Source: Sipunculus nudus
Taxonomy: Eukaryota > Annelida > Sipuncula > Golfingiida > Sipunculidae
Length of the DNA stretch: 64,000 nucleotides
Assembly (NCBI GenBank): GCA_026874595.1
Contig: CM049312.1
Coordinates: 28,983,456-29,047,455 of the forward strand
Direction: 5' to 3'
The notes under the pieces are model-generated. The model was not told where the DNA came from. It did not search any database and saw nothing but the letters and a program-made list of their open reading frames with translations. Both the position numbers and the translations under genes were made by a program. Numbering within the stretch: the first letter of the stretch is position 1; each line of letters opens with the position of its first letter. This document shows positions 45,758 to 57,583 of this stretch, piece by piece.

Positions 45758-48610
45758 GTAATACTATATATTACTAATTTGTTTCTTTTTTCTTTCTTTT
45801 GTCCGTGTTTGCGATAGAACCCCGATATGGCTGCTTAAAGCGCTGACCTTTAGGCACAATATTAGTCACATGTTGCCATATTTGCACCTAATAGTTAAAT
45901 CAGAAAAATTAAAATCCAAATTAGGACTTCTCTTTCGTATCAGTAAGATATACCGACTACTAGACTGGATTCCTTATATTTCGCCTTTTTCAAAGTCGCA
46001 TAGATTACATTATATCTGTTTATGGATTTTGTTTTAAATCTCATTTAAATGGACCCAAAAAGCCTCAGAACAAGGCCGCGCGCGATGTTAACCCCAATTT
46101 ATTTTTTAATTTGACTAAAACACATCATCAGCGTCATAAATTAAACATCTATGTTGGATGACAATGGAACAAAGGCATTGATATTTATGTGTTTATTTGT
46201 CTATAACTGTTTGTCTGAAGACTTGAATACTTTAAAACGGTTCTCAGGTTGCAAAGAATGCCATACGAAACATGGTCTTCTGACAACCATAATTTAACAT
46301 TACCCATGCCCAGGCGTGAACTTTTACTTTATGTCTAGTTTTAGGGATGCTGGTCTATATCCATGGAATCAGCTGCCTTTCTCTTTAAGGTCTGCCTTAA
46401 ATAAGGACCATTTTAACGTTTAAATAGATGTTTGATGTGATAGCTTTTACTCATGTAAACTTACTAATAATCTACCTTTTTATAAATTACATGAGATTTA
46501 GACAAGTACTTTTTATATTTTAAATGTCTTCTATATGTAACGATTATCTGTCTAACAGCATGGCATTTTTATTCTTTCACACTGTATACTGATAAATGTA
46601 TTCCATATAGTATTACGTCATATCGAATCTGTATGATGTATATATTTTTTTCATTTTATGTGTAACTTACTTTACCCATTTGAAAACAGCTAATGAGCTG
46701 AATAGGCTATCCTGGTAAAATATGTTTGAAAATAAAAATAGTTATATTTTCCTTTGACCTGATGTCCAAGGTCGTATATCCATAGCCGTTCAGCCAATTT
46801 TCTCGGATTGGAATATCGAGGGGATAATTTGGGGGGGGGGGGGGGGTCGGGGAGGCTTCCCCTAGCGATCCCTCGGCGATTGCTACACGTAGTTCATTTG
46901 TACAATGTAATTAAATCACATACATAACCACAATATAAAAGGGGTTCTAATTGTGTTCCTGACGTTAGTCTTGCCGAAAACTGCATTGCGATGGTATATC
47001 TAATCAAAAGTATATTGCAGTACACAGCCTTTGATCTTACATTATGCCATGAGTAAGGAATAAACACAAAAGAATCCCATCTTCATGCCGACCGCCGTCA
47101 TTACCAGTGCCTAGCACGATTTAGCTGTCAGTCATGTAAACCATGGAAGGCCTGCTGGCTATCAGAGACACAGTAGGTAAGATACTGAGTTACCCTGCAT
47201 GTGTAGGTTTAGGCATTGTATAGCGGACACCTCCCTGATGTGGACTACTGAAAGATGTAACCCTGGCCGTGTGGCCGTGTTAGTGGTGCATGTTAGGAGT
47301 GTGACTGTGACACGAGAGGGTCCACAATCAGTCTAGTAGCTTAACTGGTTATAATTATAATGCTGAGCTATGGCGATGTTTCAGGATATGTCAGAGGATG
47401 ACAAAAAGATTGGCAGCAATTTTTAATATTGTTAATGTTCTGAGATACATTATACTATAAATCAATAAGATAATCTTTTAGATAAGATATTCCTCTCATA
47501 TGCTGCATTTCTATAAAAAATCTGTTTCTTCAAATATGACTGGGGGGGGGGGGGGAGGTTAACGAGTCTTGCTGAAAGTTTAGTTACAGATTCAGTCTGG
47601 AGGTCACGTGACTGTATTAATTTTTACTTATATGACATTTTTAAAAGCCCTGAATTCAGGGCCTCTTTTGAACAACTTTAAAAATAAATTCTGATCTTAA
47701 CTTTTTTACCTGAGAGTTTGTTGTTTCTTCAGTCAAACAAGGCCAATAAAACGGGGGTTTGTGTATCTTCTTTCCCGGTCATCCTTTCCTCAAAGAAGTG
47801 AAGGCTTAACTACCCCTCCAAGCAGTGCCAAACAAGCATTTGGGCAACATGTGTTTGATTGGCCACAGATTAAACAATAATTGACTAATAATATCAGTTT
47901 ATTGGAGACTATGCTTAACGTACAAAAATATCAAACAATGGGGTGTTTTAATGCTCCCTCAAATATTGGCTAGAGCGAACCAGAGCAAGCCAAACTATTC
48001 AGTGCTCTACTTCAGAGGGGGTTATGTGGATAATGATGACCATGTAACCTGAAATAAAACCTATATATCATATTTTTATGACATCAGGCTATAATGACAC
48101 ACGTGTAACTATGTCAATGTAAATTTCCAGGACTCTATCTTTTAAAATTAAAAAAGAAAAAATCTGAGATGCTGTAAAGAAAACACTATTCTTTGAGGTG
48201 AACCTTACAGAGACCATTCCACCATTTACGGCACTTCGCAATGTCACTACCATTTTGTCCCTAAAACTTGCCAACTTGCCAATATATAAAACTAAAAATA
48301 ACCACAGGTAGTAAAATGACTTAAAGATGGTAACATAGTAAGATACGAAAACAACACAGCAAACAAGATAATTGGAATTATACTATATACTGAATTATAC
48401 TAACATCAGCATAATCATGTCATAACGTTCTTGGCATAATACCGCGAAATCTGCCGGCAAAATTACTTGACCAAAACCATTATTTTCTGAATGCACCACG
48501 TGACGTCTCACTTTGAGCACCGGTCTTCGTAACGATCAAGCCGCAATTCTCTCTCCACATGCTACGCTGTCACCGATCCATTTAAGTCCGTTTTTTGTCA
48601 AACTATACAC
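45758..48610. other. Unassigned apart from the exon candidate at 47143
   Basis: G runs at 46831-46846 (16 G) and 47542-47555 (14 G). No other exon found. CACGTGACGTC at about 48497-48507, just upstream of the next gene start, combines an E-box and a CRE-like site. Confidence 0.4.
47143..47176 (+). CDS. Possible alternative first exon (ii)
   Basis: CCATGG context, 11 codons and one base, ending GTAG|GTAAGA, phase 1 like the exon at 48611-48650. It could splice to the exon at 49002. No expression evidence is possible here. Confidence 0.25.
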
Positions 48611-50168
48611 ATGACAATGGACGATGAAACTGTGCGATATCGGCTAAAAGGTAGTATTAGAACTAACATTTAAAATGTATGCTACATAATATAACAGACT
48701 GAAAAGCGTTTTTTCCACTTTCAACAAGGATTCTGACACGTATCGTCCTTAATGGGACCTATTCATATACCATAAATTTGTTCAATATACGTGAAATATA
48801 GTGTTTTCTACTAATATTTCGTTCTCAAACCGTTTGCATTACTCCTATAGTAGTACTCAGCTGGAATATTGGCGTAAATCATTAACAGAGCGTGCACGAT
48901 ATCTGTTGTCCATATCGTCCAGCTAAGCAGGTCCATGTAGTTTCCCAAGCTGCGAGTTGGTGTTTCTACTACGTTTCTTCTTTTCTGTTTCTTCTCCTTA
49001 GCGCACATGTACAGGACATGGACCGTGTTTACTCAAACACAGAACCATTACAACGCATATTGCAGGTAAACTGATAATAGTAAGTCCTTTTGCCGGAAGG
49101 TTTGGAAAATGTCATATACATATTGTTTCGGGGTGTCATAAAAGCGGATCCAACTGTCTCGCTAGTAAAGCGAAGCGGTTAGAACGCCGGACTTGTGCGC
49201 CACCGACATGGGTTCGAATCCCGGATTGGCCGAGTATTTTCCCCTGAATAATTTGTCTTCGTAAAAATAATTTTTTTTGCAAATGTATTTGTACAACTGC
49301 GTCATACACGTCAACCCGAGTGTTTAATTTGATAACTCCTTTTTTATCACAGAAGCGAATCCGGGGGGGGGGGGGGGGGGGACCCCCACCCCCACCCCTT
49401 GTCAGTCGCCGGAACATTTTTAAGGGTTTCAGACCAATTTTTGTGGCCAAGACCCCCCCCCCCCACCCTCCCTTTTTCTTACCTCGAGACCTCTTTTAAG
49501 GCTTTGTCATTAGTCCTTCTGGGTTGGAGCCCCCCCTCTTTTTTCCCTAAATCCTGGATCCGTCTGTACCAACTATTATTTATTCCGCTAGATTCTCACA
49601 GCAAATACTTAAAACTTTCAGGTTCATCTAATTTGCCTTGAAATAAAACTGACCAATAATATTCTAATATTCTTTTCGACCACACCTGCTGTTTCACTAC
49701 ATCACGCCACTGGTGTATATAGAAAACCCGCTTCTATTGTGTGGAAAGGATTTCTTCACACACAGTCCCTGCCCAGTAGTCATACCCATGTGAGAACGAT
49801 GCCGCGCTGTGTTGCGGCCACTTTTGAGCAAGCGGTCTCGTTTTTGGCGCCTCCAAATTCGTTTTTGATCATCTTCTATCTACCCCTGGACTGGGTACAC
49901 TTTAAGAAAAAAGGGTTCTTTGTAGATTCTGGATAGAACCATGGTTCTTTCTGGAACTCTTTTCTCCGTGAAGAGGCTCCATCTGGCACTTGGGGGTCCA
50001 TGCCATGACCATAACTCATAATGAGGTTCCAGAAAGAACCTGTGTTTTGACCGGATGTCCAGATGATTAGAACGCGCATGCTCAATTATTTGACCTAATG
50101 AGGTCAACTTTTCAACGATCCGAAGTATTGGTCTGTTCTATCAGAAGAGGAAATAGTATTAGGTAAGA

Positions 50169-50212
<44 letters not shown>

Positions 50213-51321
50213 TGTGAAGAATGTCGAAGTTATCTGCCTAGAGATTAACTGTTCAGCGACTTAATGTATCTACTGAGTCTCTGTCTGCGTAGGAATTTAC
50301 GTTCATTTTATCTAAACGTGGATAAAAGCCGATGATAAACATGCTATTGTGTGCATGAATTGTTGCAGTCACAAGTAATACAAGTTCATAGTAATACAAA
50401 TCATGTATAGAATTAGAAACAGTTCCAGCACTGTACAGAAAAAAAGACCTCTTTTATACAACAGTCGCCAAACAAAATTGTAATTCGGCTTCAGTGATTG
50501 AAACTAAACAAGCTGGACGATTATACAAAAAGGAATCGCTTTATGTTTGGTCACGCTCAATTACACATTGACTGCATGTGTTCTCTAATTAACGTGGTTT
50601 TATATTGGTTTATTATTACAAAGCCTAGACTAAATTCACTCATCAATTCGTTCTCTTTGCAGAAACCAGATAAACCTGCCTGCTAGGAAGAGTGCAAATG
50701 AAAAAGAAGAAAGGATTTTTCATTTGGAAAGGGCTGATGATTATTGTAAGTTAATCCAGAGTTATTCCTAAATTGTAATGTTTCAAGTTTAAAAAAAATA
50801 CACATGGAATTGTGCATGACAAAACAACATTCTATGGTCGTTAAGTCTGTATTTACATATCAATATGAGGTTTATAAATACATTTTAAAGAAAAGATAAA
50901 GTTATTTATTAATTATATTGATACATCGTGTAATCCCATGCATACATATAGGCAATACATTTGCTCAAGGGACTTGGTGTACTTTGCAAACTGAAATAAA
51001 TTCTTATATTGACATGATGTATCAAAGACAATATACGATTCCAAGAGAATAGAATTTAGAAGTACATATATTGTTTGCATGAGAAACGACTCGGATCTGG
51101 GTAAGGTTCTCAAGAACTCTGTATCGCATATGACCAGATTTATTGTTTAGGTGAATACATGGCTAATGCTAATTGGCTGTTACACATTTTTCACAGGTGG
51201 ATTTTTACAACTACAAAAAAAATGTGTTTCCTTAACAGACGTGTTTTCATTTCAACTGGGGGGATTCGGCATATTGACAAGATTAAAGTTTAAATATGAT
51301 TTTCAGCTATTATCCTTGTAG
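48611..51321 (+). CDS. Candidate four-exon gene, unknown protein of about 103 aa
   Basis: Exons 48611-48650, 49002-49065, 50663-50745 and 51197-51321. The phases fit (1, 2, 1) and the total is 103 codons plus TAG. Exon 2 has a long pyrimidine tract (TTTCTGTTTCTTCTCCTTAG) and donor CAG|GTAAAC. Exon 3 has acceptor TTCTCTTTGCAG and a strong donor TT|GTAAGT. Exon 4 has acceptor TTTTTCACAG. The predicted protein starts MTMDDETVRYRLK, has a charged middle (ARKSANEKEERIFHLERADDY) and a hydrophobic-aromatic tail; no signal peptide or known domain is recognised. AATAAA follows at 51456. Exon 2 is also open in a second frame that would join exon 3 in frame and stop early, so the reading is not proven. 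Introns contain a SINE and a MITE. Confidence 0.45.
49150..49235 (+). mobile_element. tRNA-related SINE head
   Basis: GCGGTTAGAACGCCGGACTTG followed by GGTTCGAATCCC, an A-box-like and a perfect B-box-like element about 40 bp apart. Acceptor-stem pairing is poor, so it is not a functional tRNA. It lies in intron 2 of the gene at 48611. The G19 run at 49363-49381 follows within its neighbourhood. Confidence 0.55.
49885..50065. mobile_element. MITE with GGTTCT/AGAACC inverted repeats, copy 1
   Basis: Starts TACACTTTAAGAAAAAAGGGTTCTTTG and ends in inverted GTTCCAGAAAGAACC-type blocks. Same family as 51470-51757 (reverse complement TACACTCTAAGAGAAAAACGG). Confidence 0.5.
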
Positions 51322-51469
51322 TTACCCACCTTCTATGAGAAAAGCTCTAATAATTTTTCATATTATCTGTCAAAACTGTTTCCCATAAATATGGACATAT
51401 GACGTGATTAATTTATCCTAAATGTATGATATAACATCCAAGACTGTTTTCTAAAATAAACCTGAATTG

Positions 51470-51757
51470 AAGGTTCTGTAAAGAACTATACACATGGGTT
51501 CCACCAAAAACCTTTCAGGGTTCCCAACTCGGTCCATCGTGAAGTACCTGGGGGGGGGGGGGGGGTTCCTTTCAGAACCTCTAAAGAGGTTCTACATGGA
51601 TACTTACGGGTTCTGTAAAAGAACCCTCTGGTGGTTCCAAAAAGAACCCCGTCTTTAAGGTTCTAGCTGAAACCTTAAAAGCTTCCCCACTCAGTCCACT
51701 CTGAAGAACCCTTTTAGGTTCTAGCTGGAACCGTTTTTCTCTTAGAGTGTAACGGTG
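51470..51757. mobile_element. MITE with GGTTCT/AGAACC inverted repeats, copy 2
   Basis: At least ten GGTTCT or AGAACC hexamers in alternating orientation, ending CTCTTAGAGTGTA. A run of 16 G at 51550-51565 splits it. No coding capacity. Confidence 0.55.
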
Positions 51758-51990
51758 GTTCAGACCACAGGCGCTTGTCACAATAATTGTCAATATATCC
51801 ACCAGGTATGCTGTAACCACCTTGTAAAAAAGACTTTAAACAACTTTAAATGCAACAAATTTATCGCTTCAGATTATGTTCTCCTGAGCAAACTGACTTA
51901 AGATTACACGGTTCTTTAAGCGCAGGTTCTTACACCTGAACAAACATGCAAGTCATTTGGCTGGGCTTTGGTTTTGTAATTATTATACAA

Positions 51991-52089
51991 GAAGCCCAGC
52001 GGCAAGGGTCAGGCAACCCTGACAGCGTCGGCTAAGCAAGGCCTGTCACAGTTACAACATGTGGCAACTGCACAAAGACGCTGGGCTTC
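51991..52089. mobile_element. 99-bp MITE with perfect 11-bp TIR
   Basis: GAAGCCCAGCG at the left and CGCTGGGCTTC at the right, with inner hairpins (GGGTCAGGCAACCC). GAAGCCCAGCGTC also occurs alone at 59275. Confidence 0.6.
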
Positions 52090-52261
52090 CAGATTATAAG
52101 CCCAAGGTTTATGAAATATATCCGTAAATGAAGTCATTCATATAAAATGTTTAATAAACATATAAACTGTCGACCGATTTAAAGGAGACCCATGAAACTC
52201 TGAAAATTAAAAAACCGTGAAAAAAAAACAGACCCGCTGATATATAGGCAAACAAGGTTTA

Positions 52262-52440
52262 AGGGGTTCTATAACTTAGCCGGATAACCACTGATGTAGT
52301 TTGGCCCACACTATTCGAGTACGATTGCTTGTCCGAGTCCAGACCACTTGAGTCCAAGTTCTCCAGGTTAGAGTCAAAGTCCACCCACTTCAATTCCGAA
52401 ACAGTTGAAACCGAGTCACAGTCCAATACATATCTCCTCA
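52262..52440. repeat. GAGTCC-type degenerate repeat
   Basis: Many GAGTCC / GGACTC hexamers. A related block lies at 53868-53950, on the other side of the family E element, which may have landed within or beside such a repeat. Confidence 0.45.
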
Positions 52441-52640
52441 TTATTAAAATAAATTAAAACAGGGAAATTTGATTTTATCATGTGTTATGTTAATTTATAC
52501 ACACGCTTATTACTTTAATGTGTAACATGTGTAATCTTCCGATGCAGAGATAACGCTTCGTAATATATATTTATTTTTTTTTGCAAAATTCTGTAAGTAG
52601 TTCGCACATATACATAATTCATCGTACTATTTGAAAGGGT

Positions 52641-53853
52641 TTTTTTAGCTCAGCTGACTGAAAGTCATCTGAGCTATAGCGATCACTCTTCGTCCGTCGT
52701 CCGTCCGTCCGTTAACAGAGCAAAAATCGTAACCGCTGGACCTGGAATCTTCAAACTTAATATCCAGGGAGGTCCATGAAAAATCCCCTAGACCTGAAAT
52801 TAGGTCTCTGTTACCCATATCCTTTGAGCTATGGGGCTCCAAAGTACCCCCAGAATAATGCAAAATTTGATACAAAAGCTCAAGTATCTGAATAACTACT
52901 GCATTGATCACCATGATTCTTTGCATGAATATTGATCATGGAATGTTCCATCACTTCCTGCAGACTGGTGGCGCCACCTGTATTTTTTTTCAATTTTAAT
53001 GAAATTTTTTCTCTGTTTCAGACCTGCAATGAAACTGTCATCTGTTAACAAGGCACAAATCGTAACCACTGGACCTGGAATCTTCAAACTTAAAATCCAG
53101 GGAGGTCCATGAAAAATCTCCTTGAAAACCTGAAATTAGGTCTCTGTTACCCATATTCTTTGAGCTATGGGGCTCCGAAATACCCCCCAGAATAATGCAA
53201 AATTTGATACAAAAGCTCAAGTATCTGAATAACTACTGCATTGATCACCATGATTCTTTGCATGAATATTGATCATGGAGTGTTTCATCAGTTCCTGCAG
53301 ACCGGTGGCGCCACCTGTATTTTTTCCAATTTTAACGAATTTTTTTTTCTCTTTTTGAGACTTTCAAATAAAGCCTCATCTTGTAACAGGGCACAAATCG
53401 TAACCACTTATCTTCATACTTGACTTCTAGGGAGGTCCATAAAAAGTCTTCTTGGAAATCTGAAAATAGGTCTCTGTTACCCATATCCTCTGAGCTATAG
53501 GGCTCGTAAATACCCCCAAGAATAATTAAAAATTTGATACAAACAAAAGCTCCAGTATCTGAATAACTAATGCCTGATAGCTATGATTCTTGGAATATAT
53601 ATTGATCATGGAGTGTTTCACCAGTTCCTGTAGACTGGTGGCACTACCTGTATTTTTTTTTCAAATTTTTACGCATTTTTCTTTCTATTTATGAGACCTT
53701 CAAATGAAGTTGTCATCTGTCCAAAAGCCCACTGAAACCCATTTCTAAGGACTCTTCACAAAGTTCATGATTTGTCTCAGTCTGGCAGTCATTTTCCTCA
53801 TTGTTCAACATTCCTTGAATTCAGCTGAGCGTCATGGCCCATGGGCCACTAGT
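52641..53853 (-). mobile_element. Non-autonomous element, family E (minus strand)
   Basis: Read on the minus strand: 5' ACTAGTGGCCCATGGGCCATGACGCTCAGCTGA, i.e. ACTAG, the palindrome TGGCCCATGGGCCA and the subterminal motif GCTCAGCTGA. The core is three tandem units of about 335 bp (boxes at 52967, 53304 and 53637: GGTGGCGCCACC twice, GGTGGCACTACC once). Then come ACGGACGGACGG and a 3' hairpin TAGCTCAGATGACTT...AGTCAGCTGAGCTA. Same plan as families A-D, complete at both ends. No protein is encoded. Confidence 0.72.
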
Positions 53854-54619
53854 TTCAACTGGACTAGAAATGGACTTTGCCTTATTTCTCGAGTCCTTAC
53901 CTCCGAGTCCGAGTACAGGTCCCAGTCCAGAACACTCGAATCGTTCATCAGAGAGTCTTTATATTGGTTTACGACCACTCATTATAGGAAGTCAGTGAAA
54001 ACCACATAAACAGGGTCAGAGAGGGGGGGGGGGGGGGTATGGGGTATGCAATCCCTCAATTACAAATCTTGAAATATCAATGTATGTGTTGCAAAGCTCC
54101 AAACAAAGTATAATTATTGTTCAATTACCTGTTACTTTTTTATTTAACTTGTAACCAGGTTTGGTTGTCTGCGTTTTTACGTTCCCAGCAAAACGTATTC
54201 AACAAGGAGGAACCGGAGCTTTGTATACATAGTTTCAGGCTGGCCCAGTCAAAGAAATGGTTCTGACAGAGATATCAAACGGCTCTCACTGTGTCGCACG
54301 TAGTGCCGGTACTGCTACCACGTGACAACTTACATAACTAATTACTACTCTCTGACCTTCTTATTTCATCGACTGGTAAACTTGGGCCGTTCTGGAGAGT
54401 CGGCGCCACACATCACCGCCTTGCTGAACTAAGGTCTTTCCCAGTGACGTAAGGAGTAATTATAGTGGTCTTTCCCAGAATCTTTTTTCAAAACCAACAT
54501 GGTTAATTCAGTAACCGCCTATTGTGGGCTTCCAGCTTGCTATATATCTATTCCCATTTTATCAGTCTTAATATGTTTAGGTCCTCGGCTATTTGAGTAC
54601 GGCAAGATTTTAAACACTA

Positions 54620-54966
54620 TATAATAAGGCCAAAATAAAAACAAAGGTATGGTTCTCAGCTACTATTTTTCAGAAATCAATGCGGTCGGGCGGTTTTTTT
54701 ATTTTTAATTTTTTTGGTATGTTTCGATAAAAATGTCAAATGATAAGGGAAAAGCATGATAATAACAGATTTATTTTGCTAAACAAGGAAAAGTACTACA
54801 TAACAAAGGAAAGTGTATGATTTTATCTTCTTGAAAGAAATGTCCAAGTGGCTGTAGTTCAAAATGGTAACGTACTTTGGAAAATCAAAATAAAAATTTT
54901 TGATGCGGGGGTTTAAAATTGATGCGGGCGGTGCCTGAGAACCATACCTTTTATTTTTTTGGCCTA
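54620..54966. mobile_element. MITE inserted in the left arm
   Basis: Inverted ends of about 30 bp: GGCCAAAATAAAAACAAAGG... and its counterpart, with a perfect 17-bp inner part AAAGGTATGGTTCTCAG (54643-54659) / CTGAGAACCATACCTTT (54935-54951). Probable TA target duplication. The right arm shows the empty site (...ACTATA-ACCCTC...). Confidence 0.65.
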
Positions 54967-55237
54967 ACCCTCATCGTCACCCTGAGCTGAATGGATTTCC
55001 CCCTGAGCTGGCGTCTGTGATTGGCTGCATGGTATCAGTTGTTTTCCACATCTCTTTTAGGCGCACAATTCAAACAAATGTCAAATTGTCAATGAAGTTG
55101 AAAATCAGTGGGCATTGCATGCAAACACAACCAGGACCATTATGTCACCTGTTTTATATACATTAACGTCTGTTCTATAATCATAACATACATAAAGCCC
55201 GGGATGACGTCAACTTCCGCAACTAGTAAATGTATAC

Positions 55238-55498
55238 ATGACAAATGACGGTGTTGCAGCTGAAATAAACGTGCTGGAATTCGCGGTTAGTGTGGGGAAC
55301 TTTTATATTTGGAAGTTTAATCTTGTAAATAAAGATGTTTTCAACAAAAAGGCGCGCGATCATGCTTATAAAGCGGATAATTCTCCTGAATTCGGACTTG
55401 TGAAAAAAAGTTGTCTTTCCCGCGTAGCGGTGGAGTTCATTACCTTGTTCTCTTATAATGGGTATATCGCCCATACTCCATATGTTTACCGTTTCTAG
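55238..55498 (+). other. Open frame inside the unmatched insert, not called as gene
   Basis: 86 codons open on plus, and a similar-length frame on minus over the same bases. No domain, splice or promoter signal separates them. It lies in the segment present in only one arm. Confidence 0.15.
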
Positions 55499-56175
55499 GC
55501 CATTGTAGTGCTGGAAACGAGTGCCTGTGGTTTATCAGACCATTGCTTATCGCGGCAGGCCGGTTTTAAAATGTGTCTCCAGCTCGGCCAATCAGCGTGA
55601 GATATTCAGGTCCACACGCGACGAACGCAGTCAAACTCTTTTTAATGTACCGGCTGACTGAAACGATCACGACGTTCAGCGTGTTGGCAACTCAACAGGG
55701 GCATAACTTTCATGAGTAACTTGAACACTAACAAATGCCCAGTACAAAATCGATGCGACCTTGTCTACAATACACTGAAATTTGCCCATGGACCGTATGT
55801 TCGAACAGCAGAGATATATCATAGGACACGAAGGTCCATGTATGGACTTTCTGAAAACATGCATGATTTCAGTGCGAATGTTACCAAGCGGGTTGAGCTG
55901 TCTATTGCCTATGGGACGCTGTTAGCCTCCTCATAGCAACGATGCCATTCACAGGAGGCCAGGCAGCCTGATATGCAAATGCGAGGGAATCGTCAGGAGC
56001 CTTGTGACGCCCTAAATTGCAAATATCAGGGATTTGCCATAAGGACTTTACAGGGCTTTAATGATTAGAGGTAGAAATGAGTTACATCGCGTCTATCGGT
56101 ACATGGAATCACGTTTCATTTGAAGCATTTTAGCAGTCATCAATACACTAAAGCCCTGGCAGGGCTAACATCGTT

Positions 56176-57583
56176 TGAATTTGGATCAGGTAGCATTTCA
56201 ACTTCCGCACATATGCAACTAACTTCCTTTGGTTACATATTTTTTTTTCTGTTTGTCAACATGGGCGCATGTACCTTGTTTACTGACGTCCATCAAATAG
56301 GCAAGCTGGTATATCCATCAATAATGTCCTTAGCAGGAATTACCTTAAGTTCACTTATATGTACGCAGGGTAAGCCATTATTTACATAAATTCTACAGGC
56401 TAATTAAGACAGAGGATTAGCAGGCTTTAAGACTAAATAATCTGAACAGTGTTTTGTTTAATTGTCATTTAACAGAATATCAAAATCATCATTAAAAGGA
56501 CTAAAAGTGACACTATACAAGCCTCCCCTCGCCTTGTTCGATGAATCTCGTTTGACGACAATCCGCTTTGACAACCACCCCCGTTATGAAGACCACTTGT
56601 TTTGGTCCAGGACTAAATCATCATAAAAACCTCCTGCTAAATGGCTTCCCCGCTAACACGACCACTTTGCCTGGTCCCGCAGGTGGTCGTGTTAGCGAGA
56701 TTTCACTTTATATTATATACCACTGGCCTCGTTTTAAATGGTCTTACCTTTTATTTAAATATTTCTTGTAGTCATACATAATATTAGTTCTTTAAATCTT
56801 TAATATACGTCTCACAGTCGAGACCTCTCACATACTGCTTCAAATTTTGATGATATGAATTTAAAATTAACAAGACAAATATTATTTTTATTATTTATAA
56901 GCCTATACAGTAGGTCTGAATTTATATTAAGCCTTTTTTTCTTTTTCTATACTGAATCAATTTAAGAAACTTCTTTTCTATATTTTAGATGTACTAATCT
57001 AATTATTATCTATTTATCTAAAATTACTTATCACAAGGAAATGAGCTGATAAATCACCATCCCATATTTCTGTAGAGTTTTTAAATAGATGAATACGTGA
57101 TAACTCATATTTTATAATCAGTTAGAGATGTCCTTAGATGATATAAATGTATAATTTCCCTCAGCGTCTGGATTAAGTCTGCCATTAAGCATATGAACGT
57201 TAAAAGAAAACAAACTTTTGTTGGGGTTTAGTCCATCTATCATGTAATAAACTATAGTGTTCTAGGTAGATTCACTGTCAGATATCATCAACTGACATGA
57301 ATTGAAGGTTTCTTATCCTGATAATCATGTACATTCCCCAGTTGTGTTTTTAGATTACCACGTATGACAATGTTGGGAACTTTATACAATATCAATACCT
57401 CAAATAATCTGTTGTCTTCTTACCACGAAATACCAGTATTCTCTGCATAATAATCATACATAACAGCGCCACCCCGATTCAAGATAACAACAATCCAAGT
57501 AATGTTTTTCCTATCATAATTTTAAAATCGATGACAATAATACTGTTTAATAAAATTATAGATATGTGACCATAATATTTAGC
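56176..57583. other. Spacer between the inverted arms
   Basis: A plus-strand frame 56206-56389 (hydrophobic, ending at TGTACGCAGG|GTAAGC) and a shorter minus-strand hydrophobic frame with a GTAAGA donor near 57453 could be first exons reading inward, but neither is convincing. About 56505-56715 looks like a fragment of a pogo-like end (GGTCGTGTTAGCGAGATTTCAC). Confidence 0.3.

Larger units (their letters stand above)
54210..56175 (+). repeat. Left arm of a large inverted repeat
   Basis: Matches 57584-58680 in reverse complement. Matching stretches include the CACATCACCGCCT(T/C)GCTGAACTAAGGT block, CAAAACCAACATGGTT, GCCAATCAGCG(T/C)GAGATATTCAGG, an exact 40-mer at 55807-55846, GCCTGATATGCAAAT and the GGACTTTACAGGGCTTTA block. 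The arm is lengthened by a MITE (54620-54966) and by about 540 bp of unmatched sequence (54980-55520). Open frames do not stay in register between the two arms, so conserved protein coding is unlikely. Confidence 0.75.

Noticed and set aside
49150-49235. Functional tRNA gene
   Set aside because: The A and B boxes are present, but the acceptor and D stems do not pair and there is no terminal T run at the right place.
49136-49450. 104-codon minus-strand frame with GGGGG-PPPPPP and SGIRTH
   Set aside because: It reads through the SINE head and the G19 run; SGIRTH-type peptides are usual translations of the B-box region of tRNA-like SINEs.
55712-55936. Protein conserved between the inverted arms (shared AEIYHRTRRSMYG)
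   Set aside because: The shared peptide comes only from the identical 40-mer; on each side the frames shift or stop relative to the other arm.
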